From a virus: a stretch of 21,608 nucleotides of DNA. The DNA lies in the IMG/VR virus record IMGVR_UViG_3300033153_005349, positions 1 to 21,608 of that record, one strand, 5' to 3'. The position numbers were made by a program, and so were the translations under genes. The notes beneath the pieces were generated by a model that worked only from the letters and a program-made list of their open reading frames with translations, searched no databases and was not told the origin of the DNA. Positions 14,493 through 21,117 of this stretch are shown here, piece after piece. How positions within the stretch are numbered: position 1 is the stretch's first letter; each line of letters starts with the position of its first letter.

Positions 14493-14786
14493 TTAAAACC
14501 CGGCTGTTTCGTTTAGATAAATCACTGTCCCGTCTAATTTTGCTTTTATAGTTCCAACTTTACTTTCTTGCTGTCCTAGTATTTCTTTTGCATCTGCTTC
14601 TGTTGTACTAGCAGAATTATAGTTATTAACAGTTGTTCTATATGTAGCGTAATCAGTTTGAAAAGCGTCAACTTTTGTCTTTATATCTCTAAAAACTTGT
14701 GTGGCATTCGCTAAATCTCTATCTATATTTCTTAATTTTGCGTCGACTTCATCTTGTTGAAACCTTATTGTATCGGTTGTTGCCAT
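14493..14786 (-). CDS. Coiled-coil structural-type protein, 97 aa
   Basis: The protein is Ala/Thr/Asp-rich and helical (DEVDAKLRNIDRDLANATQV, then DIKTKVDAFQTDYATYRTTV) and ends in a short strand region VIYLNETAGF. The composition is that of phage virion proteins rather than early proteins. ATG 14786 follows AGAGGTAATTAA. It lies between a surface-like protein and the beta-helix protein and may link or trimerise them. Confidence 0.6.
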   Translation of the reverse strand: MATTDTIRFQQDEVDAKLRNIDRDLANATQVFRDIKTKVDAFQTDYATYRTTVNNYNSASTTEADAKEILGQQESKVGTIKAKLDGTVIYLNETAGF

Positions 14787-14796
14787 TTAATTACCT

Positions 14797-15174
14797 CTAT
14801 GGAATTGTAAAAGTTATAGGTGAGCCACTAGACATATCTAGTGATGCGCCTACTGCTATTGTATTGTCTGTGATTTGAATATCTCCAGTACCAGCCAATA
14901 TAGTGCTTACTGTCCCTGTACATTCAACTGTTGTATCTGATTGTTGTATCTCGAACTTTTCGGCTAAACCCCCTGTTGCGTCTGCGTCTGCTGTCATTGT
15001 TGCAAATGTTCCAACGCTACCAGTCACACTTGCAAAAGCGTTTGTTGCTGCAATTGTAATAGTTGCTACTTCTACATCGCCACTAGTTTGCAGAATTAAC
15101 GTTCCCCCGTCTATTCTCGTATCCATCGAATTGAGTATTATTTGGGCTGCTGTTGTACTATAACTTATAGCCAT
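14797..15174 (-). CDS. Phage structural protein of the short beta-sandwich type, 125 aa
   Basis: ATG 15174 follows GAGGTGAAAAA, better than the GTG three codons earlier. Small residues dominate. The order of features, an N-terminal helix (YSTTAAQIILNSMDTRID), then GGTLILQTSG, an ATMTADADATGG segment, EFKIQ-like strand and a C-terminal SGSPITFTIP, matches a common family of small phage virion proteins with the layout helix, 'tLkiydgs', 'a.AtatGta', 'sgtpitit'. Members are found near decoration and fibre genes. It is the first gene after the promoter at 15201-15228. Confidence 0.65.
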   Translation of the reverse strand: MAISYSTTAAQIILNSMDTRIDGGTLILQTSGDVEVATITIAATNAFASVTGSVGTFATMTADADATGGLAEKFEIQQSDTTVECTGTVSTILAGTGDIQITDNTIAVGASLDMSSGSPITFTIP

Positions 15175-15200
15175 TTTTTTCACCTCTAATTATTTTCTTA

Positions 15201-15228
15201 ATAATAAAAGGCGACATCAATTTGTCAA
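15201..15228 (-). promoter_or_regulatory. Promoter of the structural-like block
   Basis: Minus-strand TTGACA (15228-15223), 16 bases, TATTAT (15206-15201), five of six matches. It lies just after the RNA ligase stop and starts transcription into the gene at 15174. It lacks the AATAATAC extension seen elsewhere, so it may be controlled differently. Confidence 0.7.
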
Positions 15229-15234
15229 GCTCTT

Positions 15235-15948
15235 TTACCTAATCATGTATTTTTCAGTTCCCTTGTTCCATACTTCTTTTGCTCCCAAATATTCACCATC
15301 AATTTTATCTGCTCTCACATATTTAGCCAAAAAATCCACTCTCCCTTCTCTCTCACATCTATAGACAACGCCCTCTGGCTTCTCACCTGCCACAGTAAAT
15401 ACTAATTGCCCTAACAGACTTAGGGAATTTTTTATTGAAATTGGTTGCCCTATGTGAACCAGCGTCACTGTTTGGATATGATAAAATGATAAAATTTTCA
15501 ACATTTCTACATAGCTAAATCTTTCATTTTTGTCACTTATCAAGTCAAAAGCTACAAAAGGGCTACCGTAAGTAATATCATATTTAGTACCATGAGTTAA
15601 AAGCATCCATTCACCGCAAACCCGATACCCTTCTGGTAGCCACTCAAATTTTTCAAGATTGTTTTGCACCCATTTATCAAAATAATGGTGTTGAGAATAT
15701 GGGCTTGTCTTGGCATCATACCCTTTTCTAGTTATAGCTCTTAAAACCCCATCATTTTTAATTACCCCCACATTAGACCCATCTAGCTTTTCAGTAACTA
15801 TAATAGTATCCTTCCAGTCTCTCGCTTTTTTAGTGAGTATTATTTCTTGACCTATTTGTATTTTTTTATCTGCTTGCTGTGATAATTTAGATATTGATAA
15901 ATGTGGTATGCTCCCATAATTCCGATCAATTACTTTATTTTCTCTCAT
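15235..15948 (-). CDS. RNA ligase (nucleotidyltransferase family), 237 aa
   Basis: The protein has the ordered motifs of ATP-dependent RNA ligases of the Rnl2-like group: motif I EKLDGSN with Lys54 as the AMP acceptor, RKGY shortly after, motif III GEWM, IIIa FVAFDLI, motif IV EGVVYR, and motif V FLAKYVR. It should adenylate a 5'-phosphate end and seal RNA breaks. No separate polynucleotide kinase is visible. ATG 15948 follows GGAGTAAAGAGA. In T4-like phages such ligases repair tRNAs cut in the anticodon loop by host defence nucleases; that role, or joining of the interrupted tRNA-like genes found here, is inference. Confidence 0.85.
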   Translation of the reverse strand: MRENKVIDRNYGSIPHLSISKLSQQADKKIQIGQEIILTKKARDWKDTIIVTEKLDGSNVGVIKNDGVLRAITRKGYDAKTSPYSQHHYFDKWVQNNLEKFEWLPEGYRVCGEWMLLTHGTKYDITYGSPFVAFDLISDKNERFSYVEMLKILSFYHIQTVTLVHIGQPISIKNSLSLLGQLVFTVAGEKPEGVVYRCEREGRVDFLAKYVRADKIDGEYLGAKEVWNKGTEKYMIR

Positions 15949-15959
15949 TCTCTTTACTC

Positions 15960-16352
15960 CTATAATCTTAATTGTGCTAAAATTGCAACGCCTTCAAAAC
16001 TGTCCTTGCTTATTATCACACCGCCACCAAGTGCCACATTGCTGTTAATGCTGTGTAAATAATTCATCATTAGTTTAGGCTTGTTATCATAAAGGAAAAC
16101 ACCTTGCAGGCTGTGTTTTCTATAAGGGATTTTGATTTCAACTTTACTAACTCCCTTCCCTTTTGCTTCTGTCTTAAATTCTAGTTTGTTTTTCTTGTAC
16201 TTTACATCACTTACAATTATACGTTCCCCCGATATCTTTGTAGTGATAACTTGAACTTCTGGATTTTCGTTCTTAGTTAATTGTTGATAAATAAATAGTG
16301 ATAGTATGGCTAGTATTAACCCAGTTAAAAAGCCAGAGAAATATACTTTCAT
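15960..16352 (-). CDS. Membrane-anchored protein of unknown function, 130 aa
   Basis: One N-terminal membrane span (about residues 5-23, FSGFLTGLILAILSLFIYQQ) is followed by a Lys-rich beta domain. The C-terminus reads NVALGGGVIISKD and FEGVAILAQLRL, like the last strands of a small beta structure. It could be held at the membrane facing outward. ATG 16352 overlaps the upstream stop (ATGA). A spanin or holin-partner role is possible but unsupported. Confidence 0.65.
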   Translation of the reverse strand: MKVYFSGFLTGLILAILSLFIYQQLTKNENPEVQVITTKISGERIIVSDVKYKKNKLEFKTEAKGKGVSKVEIKIPYRKHSLQGVFLYDNKPKLMMNYLHSINSNVALGGGVIISKDSFEGVAILAQLRL

Positions 16353-16471
16353 TCATTAACCTCACATTCCTTGTTTGATGCTTCCTTTTCTGTTATCTTC
16401 TCGACCATCTCAATTGCTCGCTCTCTTGATAGTCCAAGATTCATATACATTTCAACTTGATTTTCGTTCAT
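16349..16471 (-). CDS. Very small acidic protein, 40 aa
   Basis: ATG 16471 follows AGGAGTAAACA. The peptide is helical and reads NLGLSRERAIEMVEKITEKE; its first part resembles a UBA-like short helix motif. Its stop overlaps the next start. Function unknown. Confidence 0.58.
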   Translation of the reverse strand: MNENQVEMYMNLGLSRERAIEMVEKITEKEASNKECEVNE

Positions 16472-16474
16472 TGT

Positions 16475-16690
16475 TTACTCCTTAAATATACTGTCGTCTT
16501 TTAAGACTCCATTTTTTATAATTATCTCTCCATTCATTTTAAACTCTTTAATATCGGTAAAGTCAAGATTTATTTCATTCCCGTTCTTTAATGCCACAGT
16601 TACTGTCTTTTTTCTTCCGTTGCCATTTTGCCGTTCTAAGTCAAGTATATCAATCCCGTCTAAAAATATTTGTCCTTTTTCTGGGAACAT
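16475..16690 (-). CDS. Hypothetical beta-rich protein, 71 aa
   Basis: ATG 16690 overlaps the upstream stop (TAATG) with AAAGGT upstream. The sequence alternates strands (GQIFLDGIDILDL, KTVTVALKNGNEINLDF, GEIIIKNGVLKD). No family is recognised. Confidence 0.65.
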   Translation of the reverse strand: MFPEKGQIFLDGIDILDLERQNGNGRKKTVTVALKNGNEINLDFTDIKEFKMNGEIIIKNGVLKDDSIFKE

Positions 16691-16899
16691 TATTTACCTT
16701 TATATTGATTATATATTACTAGCCAACTAGCTACTAGCCCATATAAGCCCAGTACAAAAGTATCTGATATCTGCCTGAGATCAAAGATTTTAATCACTCC
16801 TGCTATTACTACTAATATCATTAGTACTGTTATCCAGGCATACGGGGCGACAAAATCCCCGTCTGAGTTGTGGAAAAATGCTTTAATTATCTTTTTCAT
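16690..16899 (-). CDS. Two-span membrane protein, holin-like size, 69 aa
   Basis: There is a short basic N-terminus, a membrane span (ITVLMILVVIAGVIKIF), a polar turn with RQISDTF, a second span (LGLYGLVASWLVIY) and a short basic end. The size and two-span layout fit class II holins, but its place in the replication operon, far from the possible lysis gene, argues for caution. ATG 16899 follows AGGAG. Confidence 0.65.
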   Translation of the reverse strand: MKKIIKAFFHNSDGDFVAPYAWITVLMILVVIAGVIKIFDLRQISDTFVLGLYGLVASWLVIYNQYKGK

Positions 16900-16917
16900 C
16901 TATTACTCCTATACTTA

Positions 16918-17112
16918 TTATAAATCTTTTATATTATCATACATATATTTTATATAACTGTATACACAATATATCAAATAAAATCCTGGTATAAATTTAA
17001 AAAGATCTTTTCTTGTTTCTATATGCCTATCAAAGTCAACAGATAAATCAGCCCATGCCAACATCTGGAACATCACCAAAATCACTAATATCACAAACAC
17101 CATTATATTCAT
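16918..17112 (-). CDS. Two-span membrane protein, 64 aa
   Basis: A strongly hydrophobic N-terminus (MVFVILVILVMFQMLAWADL) is followed by a charged loop DRHIETRKDLF and a second, aromatic span (FIPGFYLIYCVYSYIKYMY). ATG 17112 overlaps the upstream stop and follows AGAGGG. Function unknown. Confidence 0.63.
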   Translation of the reverse strand: MNIMVFVILVILVMFQMLAWADLSVDFDRHIETRKDLFKFIPGFYLIYCVYSYIKYMYDNIKDL

Positions 17113-17723
17113 TGCTTTCTACCCTCTCTATACTTATTAAATCCATTTAGTATAAAGTTTTTATCATCTTTACTAGATAAGATAGGTTCTAAATCTACCG
17201 GCACACCCATTTTTAAATTCTCTAGCTCTCTGAATGTTTTGTCCTCATTACCAACGTCTTTTTTTCTTAGTCGTTCCCTATAGTTTAATATAAGGTCAGA
17301 AAAAGCAAACAGAAAATAAGCGTCGTAAGTAGAAAGATTATGGCTGTTCATTTGTTTAACTTCTATTCTCTGATACTTTGCAATGATGTTTTTAAGGTCT
17401 AGGTTCTGGGTCATGGTGACATGCTTTACAAATTTGTCATGGTAGTATATATCGTCTGTTGCTTCTTTGCTTTCATAACTATCTACTTTATGTTTATTGC
17501 CGCCGACTATAGAGTAACCACGTTCATATATATCCTTAATGTCTTTAACAAAAGGAAATGATGTTTTACTGTAGTTATCTTTCATTAGTATTTCAATAGT
17601 TTCTAGTTGCAAGTCAGTAACTTTTGTTCTCTCTATATACTCTTTGACATCTTCAATTTTGATCTCACTAGCTCCAGTTGGATATCGTAAAGTCAGATTA
17701 TCAACAAATTTCTTTAACTCCAT
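17109..17723 (-). CDS. Hypothetical replication-operon protein, 204 aa
   Basis: The protein is helical with a mixed charge pattern: residues 1-75 (KFVDNLTLRYPTGASEIKIE onward) look like a small globular domain, and residues 110-165 are helical (YDAYFLFAFSDLILNYRERL). It directly follows the helix-turn-helix replication protein, a place often held by helicase loaders or similar replication accessory proteins, but no Walker motif is present. ATG 17723 follows AGAGGG. Function unassigned. Confidence 0.68.
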   Translation of the reverse strand: MELKKFVDNLTLRYPTGASEIKIEDVKEYIERTKVTDLQLETIEILMKDNYSKTSFPFVKDIKDIYERGYSIVGGNKHKVDSYESKEATDDIYYHDKFVKHVTMTQNLDLKNIIAKYQRIEVKQMNSHNLSTYDAYFLFAFSDLILNYRERLRKKDVGNEDKTFRELENLKMGVPVDLEPILSSKDDKNFILNGFNKYREGRKQ

Positions 17724-17735
17724 TATTTACCCTCT

Positions 17736-18452
17736 TTACCATTTAATTTTTTTAAGAAGCTCTTTTGCTTTTTCTTGTTCATTAGCATAAAAATCAAGTT
17801 TCTCTTTTTTCTCTATAATCTCATCATTCCAACATTTACCATTTATGTAAGTTGAGAACATCTTTCTATAAGTCTTGTCTGGTGTTGATTTAACATAATT
17901 AGGTATGTGGATTAACATTAAGTCAATATCTTTTTTACTTACTTTCTTAAATGCTTTATATGCCTTGTCTCTGTCTACTTTCTTTTCATATAGATCCCAG
18001 AGATGATTAAAAACGTTTATATCTTTCTCTATTATTTTATTAGTATTTGGTTTATTTAGTAATTTAGTATTATTAGTACTTAGTAGTGTCGGGTTTTCCG
18101 TTATCTGTTTTACCGTTTTCGGGTTTTCCGTAACGGTTGATCCGCTTCGGTTATTAAGCTCTGGGCTTTCATAAACAAAATATTCATATCCACTAAATTG
18201 ACCCTTTTCTTTCTTCTGTTCTCTAGATATATAATTATTTTCTATCAGCTCATTTATAGCCGAGGTAGTGGCGTCTCTTCCATCTTTCGATCTATTCTTT
18301 AAATCTGCAATATATACTTGCCAATCATCCGGCAAATGTAATAAATATGCCAATAGACCTTTTGCTTTCCATGATAATCTATTATCTCTTAGCCCTGTAT
18401 TATCTAATATAGTGAAATTCTCTGTCTTCTTTTCTATAGTTATTTTACTCAT
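17736..18452 (-). CDS. Helix-turn-helix replication protein, 238 aa
   Basis: The N-terminal 85 residues contain LSWKAKGLLAYLLHLPDDWQ, then DLKNRSKDGRDATTSAINEL and NNYISREQ. This is the winged helix-turn-helix found in many Bacillota phage and plasmid replication initiators. A low-complexity Asn/Thr linker (about 100-140) leads to a C-terminal helical region (FNHLWDLYEKKVDRDKAYKA) that resembles the DnaD/DnaB-like or helicase-loading tail. It probably binds the phage origin and recruits host helicase. ATG 18452 overlaps the upstream stop (ATGA). Confidence 0.82.
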   Translation of the reverse strand: MSKITIEKKTENFTILDNTGLRDNRLSWKAKGLLAYLLHLPDDWQVYIADLKNRSKDGRDATTSAINELIENNYISREQKKEKGQFSGYEYFVYESPELNNRSGSTVTENPKTVKQITENPTLLSTNNTKLLNKPNTNKIIEKDINVFNHLWDLYEKKVDRDKAYKAFKKVSKKDIDLMLIHIPNYVKSTPDKTYRKMFSTYINGKCWNDEIIEKKEKLDFYANEQEKAKELLKKIKW

Positions 18453-18991
18453 TTACGGCCTCTTTTCTTATGACATTTCTTGTGACAGTCTATACATAAT
18501 GTAACCCCATTATTTAGATCATATCTTAAATGAGGGTACAATGCCCATTCCCTCGTGTGATGAGCATTGAGCACAACACCCCTTGTACCACACTTTTGAC
18601 ACTTATAATCATCTCTTTCAAAAACTCTATTCCGCCATTCTTTATATTCTTTTGAGCTTCTATTACGTTCTAAATCAACATTCAAGTCCCTAATAATCAG
18701 CTCACTACCGTTATATTTTATCAACCCACTAATCACATCGTTATTTAAAAATCCATTTGCCACTTCTTTATTTATGCGCAAGGTTGCAGATATGTACTCA
18801 CTATACGGTATAAGCCATTTAATCCAAATAGATCTATAACCTCTTTTATAATAATCACCCATACATAATAATTTTAAGTACAATATGCTATATAAATAAC
18901 CGTCTTGCATATTCTGTAATATTATTAACTCCTCTGAGTCAAAGAAATTATCTTTTAATTTTAGATAATAATACTTTTTGTTGTCTGGCAT
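18449..18991 (-). CDS. Replisome-organizer N-terminal domain fused to an HNH nuclease, 180 aa
   Basis: Residues 1-100 begin KKYYYLKLKDNFFDSEE and continue YLYSILYLKLLCMG, the start of the phage replisome-organizer N-terminal domain (the domain that binds origin DNA). Residues 117-175 are an HNH nuclease: YKCQKCG (Cys131, Cys134), LNAHH (His144, His145), then YDLNNGVTLCIDCHKKCH with Asn160 and Cys166, Cys169. The usual C-terminal part of the organizer is absent. The frame is continuous and the start at 18991 follows AAGGAGTGACTT. The protein may nick or cut near the origin, or it may be the scar of a homing nuclease captured into the gene. It leads the replication operon. Confidence 0.85.
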   Translation of the reverse strand: MPDNKKYYYLKLKDNFFDSEELIILQNMQDGYLYSILYLKLLCMGDYYKRGYRSIWIKWLIPYSEYISATLRINKEVANGFLNNDVISGLIKYNGSELIIRDLNVDLERNRSSKEYKEWRNRVFERDDYKCQKCGTRGVVLNAHHTREWALYPHLRYDLNNGVTLCIDCHKKCHKKRGRK

Positions 18992-19021
18992 AAGTCACTC
19001 CTTACTTTATTTTATAACCAT

Positions 19022-19049
19022 ATAATAAAGACTAGTTTAGTTATGTCAA
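19022..19049 (-). promoter_or_regulatory. Promoter of the replication operon
   Basis: Minus-strand TTGACA (19049-19044), 16 bases, TATTAT (19027-19022), five of six matches. The TGA inside TTGACA is the stop codon of the gene ending at 19046. The leader downstream includes TATAAAATAAAGTAAGGAGTG, identical to the leader of the packaging operon. Confidence 0.72.
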
Positions 19050-19258
19050 GTAATAACTCGTTTTGGTATTTTATTTAATTTTTCTTGAATACCATAGAGT
19101 GTTTCCATGCGCATACTTTGTGGCTTTAATACTAGTCTCTTGTACTCTCCTGATGATATGCCGTTCGCCTGTAGTGCATATGTTGTGAACTCTGTTACTT
19201 TTAATTGTAGCTCTTTTATTAGTTTGTCTTTTTCAATAAGAAAATCTGATTTAGTCAT
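19046..19258 (-). CDS. Hypothetical helical protein, 70 aa
   Basis: ATG 19258 overlaps the upstream gene by 8 bases. The protein starts with a charged helix (DFLIEKDKLIKELQLKVTEF) and ends with a basic stretch. No family is recognised. Its stop codon lies in the -35 of the replication promoter. Confidence 0.63.
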   Translation of the reverse strand: MTKSDFLIEKDKLIKELQLKVTEFTTYALQANGISSGEYKRLVLKPQSMRMETLYGIQEKLNKIPKRVIT

Positions 19259-19448
19259 TTACTACCTCCTCACTAATCGTTATATTGTCACTTAATTTAA
19301 GTGTCCAATCATAGATAATGTGTGCTATCCTAGCAAATTCTCTATTATCTATTACTGGTTGAGTATCTGGACATATACCGCTCATTATTTCTATAATAGC
19401 TCTTAATGATTTTAAATTTCCTACATCAATGTACTCTTGTTCTGTCAT
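19251..19448 (-). CDS. Hypothetical protein, 65 aa
   Basis: ATG 19448 follows GGAGAGATAA. The protein is helical with an acidic end (NREFARIAHIIYDWTLKLSD). No family is recognised. Confidence 0.63.
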   Translation of the reverse strand: MTEQEYIDVGNLKSLRAIIEIMSGICPDTQPVIDNREFARIAHIIYDWTLKLSDNITISEEVVND

Positions 19449-19457
19449 TTATCTCTC

Positions 19458-19613
19458 CTATGCATACCATTTATCTATTAGGTTAAATGCTTTTTTTACT
19501 TCTTTATCGTTAATGTATTCTAATAGTAGATCATCAGCTGTTCCGTGGGCTATTTCTTCATCTACTTTACCATGTAATTCTTGCAGGTTTTTAATCAATT
19601 GTTTTTTAGTCAT
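19458..19613 (-). CDS. Hypothetical acidic protein, 51 aa
   Basis: ATG 19613 overlaps the upstream stop (ATGA) and follows GGTGGAAAAG. The sequence is helical and acidic (LQELHGKVDEEIAHGTADDL). No family is recognised. Confidence 0.6.
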   Translation of the reverse strand: MTKKQLIKNLQELHGKVDEEIAHGTADDLLLEYINDKEVKKAFNLIDKWYA

Positions 19614-19963
19614 CTTTTCCACCATTTCTTTTTAATTAGTTGTTCTTCTAGCTTGGCACATTTTTCACATAAATTATTATATTGGTCTGTCAATTTATAA
19701 TAGTCCTCCTTATATCTTTCTCCCTTTTCTTTTAACTTTTCGATAATAGCGTTTTCTAAAATTTCTTTTTCTACTTTTTCTGGATAATAAACACATTCTT
19801 CCCTTTCTTCCCATGTCCCTAGAACACGCATGTAAATGTATTTAGTAAAATACCCATAGTAATCGCCCCTATTCTGGAACAGCTCTTGCGTTTTAATTAG
19901 AACCTCATAACGGTCTAAATCAATCATTACTTTATCTTTTATTAAATTATTAGTATTTTCCAT
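19610..19963 (-). CDS. Hypothetical coiled-coil protein, 117 aa
   Basis: ATG 19963 follows GAGGAGTAAAGAG. The N-terminal third is globular (DLDRYEVLIKTQELFQNRGD), and the second half is a strongly charged coiled coil (KVEKEILENAIIEKLKEKGE and CEKCAKLEEQLIKKK) that includes a CEKC pair. Function unknown. Confidence 0.66.
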   Translation of the reverse strand: MENTNNLIKDKVMIDLDRYEVLIKTQELFQNRGDYYGYFTKYIYMRVLGTWEEREECVYYPEKVEKEILENAIIEKLKEKGERYKEDYYKLTDQYNNLCEKCAKLEEQLIKKKWWKR

Positions 19964-19967
19964 CTCT

Positions 19968-20129
19968 TTACTCCTCGTCCTTTATTGTTATGCTGTTTAC
20001 TATGCAATTTTCTGGCAATGATCTCAATATTTTAACTATGTCTTTAGATCTACCACCTGAATAATGGATTGATGTTGTAGGGTAGTCTGGAAATTCTTTG
20101 TCTTTAAAGTTTACTTTAATTATCTTCAT
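19968..20129 (-). CDS. Hypothetical small protein, 53 aa
   Basis: ATG 20129 overlaps the upstream stop (ATGA), and its stop lies 5 bases before the next start. The protein has the layout strand, loop HYSGGRSKD, helix IVKILRSLPE, strand IVNSITIKDE. Function unknown. Confidence 0.6.
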   Translation of the reverse strand: MKIIKVNFKDKEFPDYPTTSIHYSGGRSKDIVKILRSLPENCIVNSITIKDEE

Positions 20130-20305
20130 TTTCTATTATCCCATTCTTTTATAATTGTTTTTAGATCTTCTATTGAAATATAGGCATCTTCATAGCCGTC
20201 TGATGAACCTGACAAGTCGCCGTCTTCATCTATCTCCCAAGAATACCCGGTTGCTTCAAAGGTCATACTATCCCCTTTTTTATCATATTTAATATTTTCA
20301 ACCAT
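20126..20305 (-). CDS. Hypothetical small acidic protein, 59 aa
   Basis: ATG 20305 (MVENIKYDKK) follows AGAGGTGAAGAGA; the GTG three codons upstream overlaps that ribosome-binding site and is rejected. The protein is very acidic with an Asp/Gly/Ser-rich middle (EIDEDGDLSGSSDGYEDAY). An acidic DNA-mimic role would be speculation. Function unknown. Confidence 0.6.
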   Translation of the reverse strand: MVENIKYDKKGDSMTFEATGYSWEIDEDGDLSGSSDGYEDAYISIEDLKTIIKEWDNRK

Positions 20306-20333
20306 TCTCTTCACCTCTTTTTTGTTTTTCCAC

Positions 20334-20361
20334 TTGACAAATAATACTATCTATGTATTAG
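20334..20361 (+). promoter_or_regulatory. Plus-strand promoter between minus-strand genes
   Basis: TTGACA (20334-20339), 16 bases, TATTAG (20356-20361, four of six). A second, poorer choice is TTGACC (20362-20367) with TATAAT (20382-20387) at the short spacing of 14. The sequence after the -35, AATAATACT, is the same block that precedes the -35 in the minus-strand promoters. Confidence 0.45.
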
Positions 20362-20366
20362 TTGAC

Positions 20367-20442
20367 CTACTCTTTACGATTTATAATTTTTACATAGTTA
20401 CACTTTAAGTCAGCCCCTCACACTCCGGGGGGTTTCTTTTTT
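20367..20442 (+). ncRNA. Candidate small RNA, about 75 bases, plus strand
   Basis: It is bounded by the promoter at 20334-20361 and a strong intrinsic terminator at 20414-20442, both on the plus strand in a 142-base gap where every neighbouring gene is on the minus strand. There is no reading frame with a ribosome-binding site. The terminator loop carries ACACUCC, complementary to GGAGUGU in the ribosome-binding site of the gene starting at 6133, and over six bases to those at 18991, 11191 and 7422. Existence and function both need RNA data. Confidence 0.42.
20414..20442 (+). terminator. Intrinsic terminator on the plus strand
   Basis: CCCCTC (20414-20419) pairs with GGGGGG (20427-20432; one T-G pair) around the loop ACACTCC, followed by TTTCTTTTTT. 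On the minus strand the stem has no T-run after it, so it is directional. Confidence 0.78.
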
Positions 20443-20463
20443 ATAACTCAATTATTTTATTCT
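20441..20463. repeat. 23-bp direct repeat, left copy
   Basis: TTATAACTCAATTATTTTAT followed by TCT, identical to 20716-20738. It includes the stop of the gene ending at 20457. The two copies bracket a one-gene cassette. Confidence 0.85.
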
Positions 20464-20690
20464 CCGTTTACCTCTTTTAAAAACCATAATATATCATTAA
20501 ACTTGCTTAAAGGAATCTCTATATAATCTTCTGCGTATAGGTTACCTGTTTTCTTTATTCTAATGGTCTTTGTTTCTAAATCTATTTGTATGATAACTTT
20601 GTGACCAATACTGTTAAGCTCCAATGTTTCTACTCTAGGAAATTCTTTTATCCTTTTCTTATATTCCTTGATTTTTTGTTTTAGATTCAT
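20457..20690 (-). CDS. Hypothetical protein, 77 aa, in a direct-repeat-flanked cassette
   Basis: ATG 20690 follows GAGGTGATGAGAA. It begins with a basic helix (LKQKIKEYKKRIKEFPRVE), then strands (HKVIIQIDLETKTIRIKK), then a helix (LSKFNDILWFLKEV). No family is recognised. The gene lies exactly between the two 23-bp repeats, suggesting it was inserted as a unit. Confidence 0.66.
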   Translation of the reverse strand: MNLKQKIKEYKKRIKEFPRVETLELNSIGHKVIIQIDLETKTIRIKKTGNLYAEDYIEIPLSKFNDILWFLKEVNGE

Positions 20691-20715
20691 TTCTCATCAC
20701 CTCTTTTTTTATTTA

Positions 20716-20738
20716 TTATAACTCAATTATTTTATTCT
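20716..20738. repeat. 23-bp direct repeat, right copy
   Basis: Identical to 20441-20463. It encodes the last residues and stop of the gene at 20716-21117 (NKIIEL). Confidence 0.85.
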
Positions 20739-21117
20739 GTCTTTTTACTGCTGCATCATCATCTATCATATGTAACATCTCAGATAAAGGTGCTGCAAAC
20801 CTATTTTGAAGATTCTTGACAGTATGCTCTAATCGTCTATTGAATATCTCTGATTCTCTACGTTCTTTTTTACAAGCCAGTCTTATCTTTTCAGCTTCCT
20901 GAACGTTTGTTTTCATTGCTTTTATTATATCATTTAGCCTTTTTTCTTCTTTATCTCTTGCGAAGTTTTCTAATTCATGAGACATTTTTACGTTATAAAT
21001 CTTAGTTTCGTTGTGCTCTTCTACATCAATTATCTTTTGTTTACCGTCTCTTATTCCTTTAGAGTAACCACAGTCAAATATGAATTGATTTACTTTCTTA
21101 ATTATCCACTTTTTCAT
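20716..21117 (-). CDS. Hypothetical coiled-coil protein, 133 aa
   Basis: ATG 21117 follows AGGGGATTAAGA and overlaps the upstream gene by 20 bases. The protein is highly charged and helical (DKEEKRLNDIIKAMKTNVQE, then CKKERRESEIFNRRLEHTVK), likely a coiled coil of more than 70 residues. The upstream gene encodes a membrane protein with a charged tail, so the pair might act together. Function unknown. Confidence 0.66.
   Translation of the reverse strand: MKKWIIKKVNQFIFDCGYSKGIRDGKQKIIDVEEHNETKIYNVKMSHELENFARDKEEKRLNDIIKAMKTNVQEAEKIRLACKKERRESEIFNRRLEHTVKNLQNRFAAPLSEMLHMIDDDAAVKRQNKIIEL

Noticed and set aside
14903-15163. Plus-strand open frame opposite the short beta-sandwich structural protein
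   Set aside because: It is the reverse-strand shadow of a gene with strongly biased Ala/Thr codons; there is no ribosome-binding site.
16690-17112. Holin pair
   Set aside because: Both encode two-span membrane proteins, but they are in the replication operon, away from any lysin, so I did not name them as holins.
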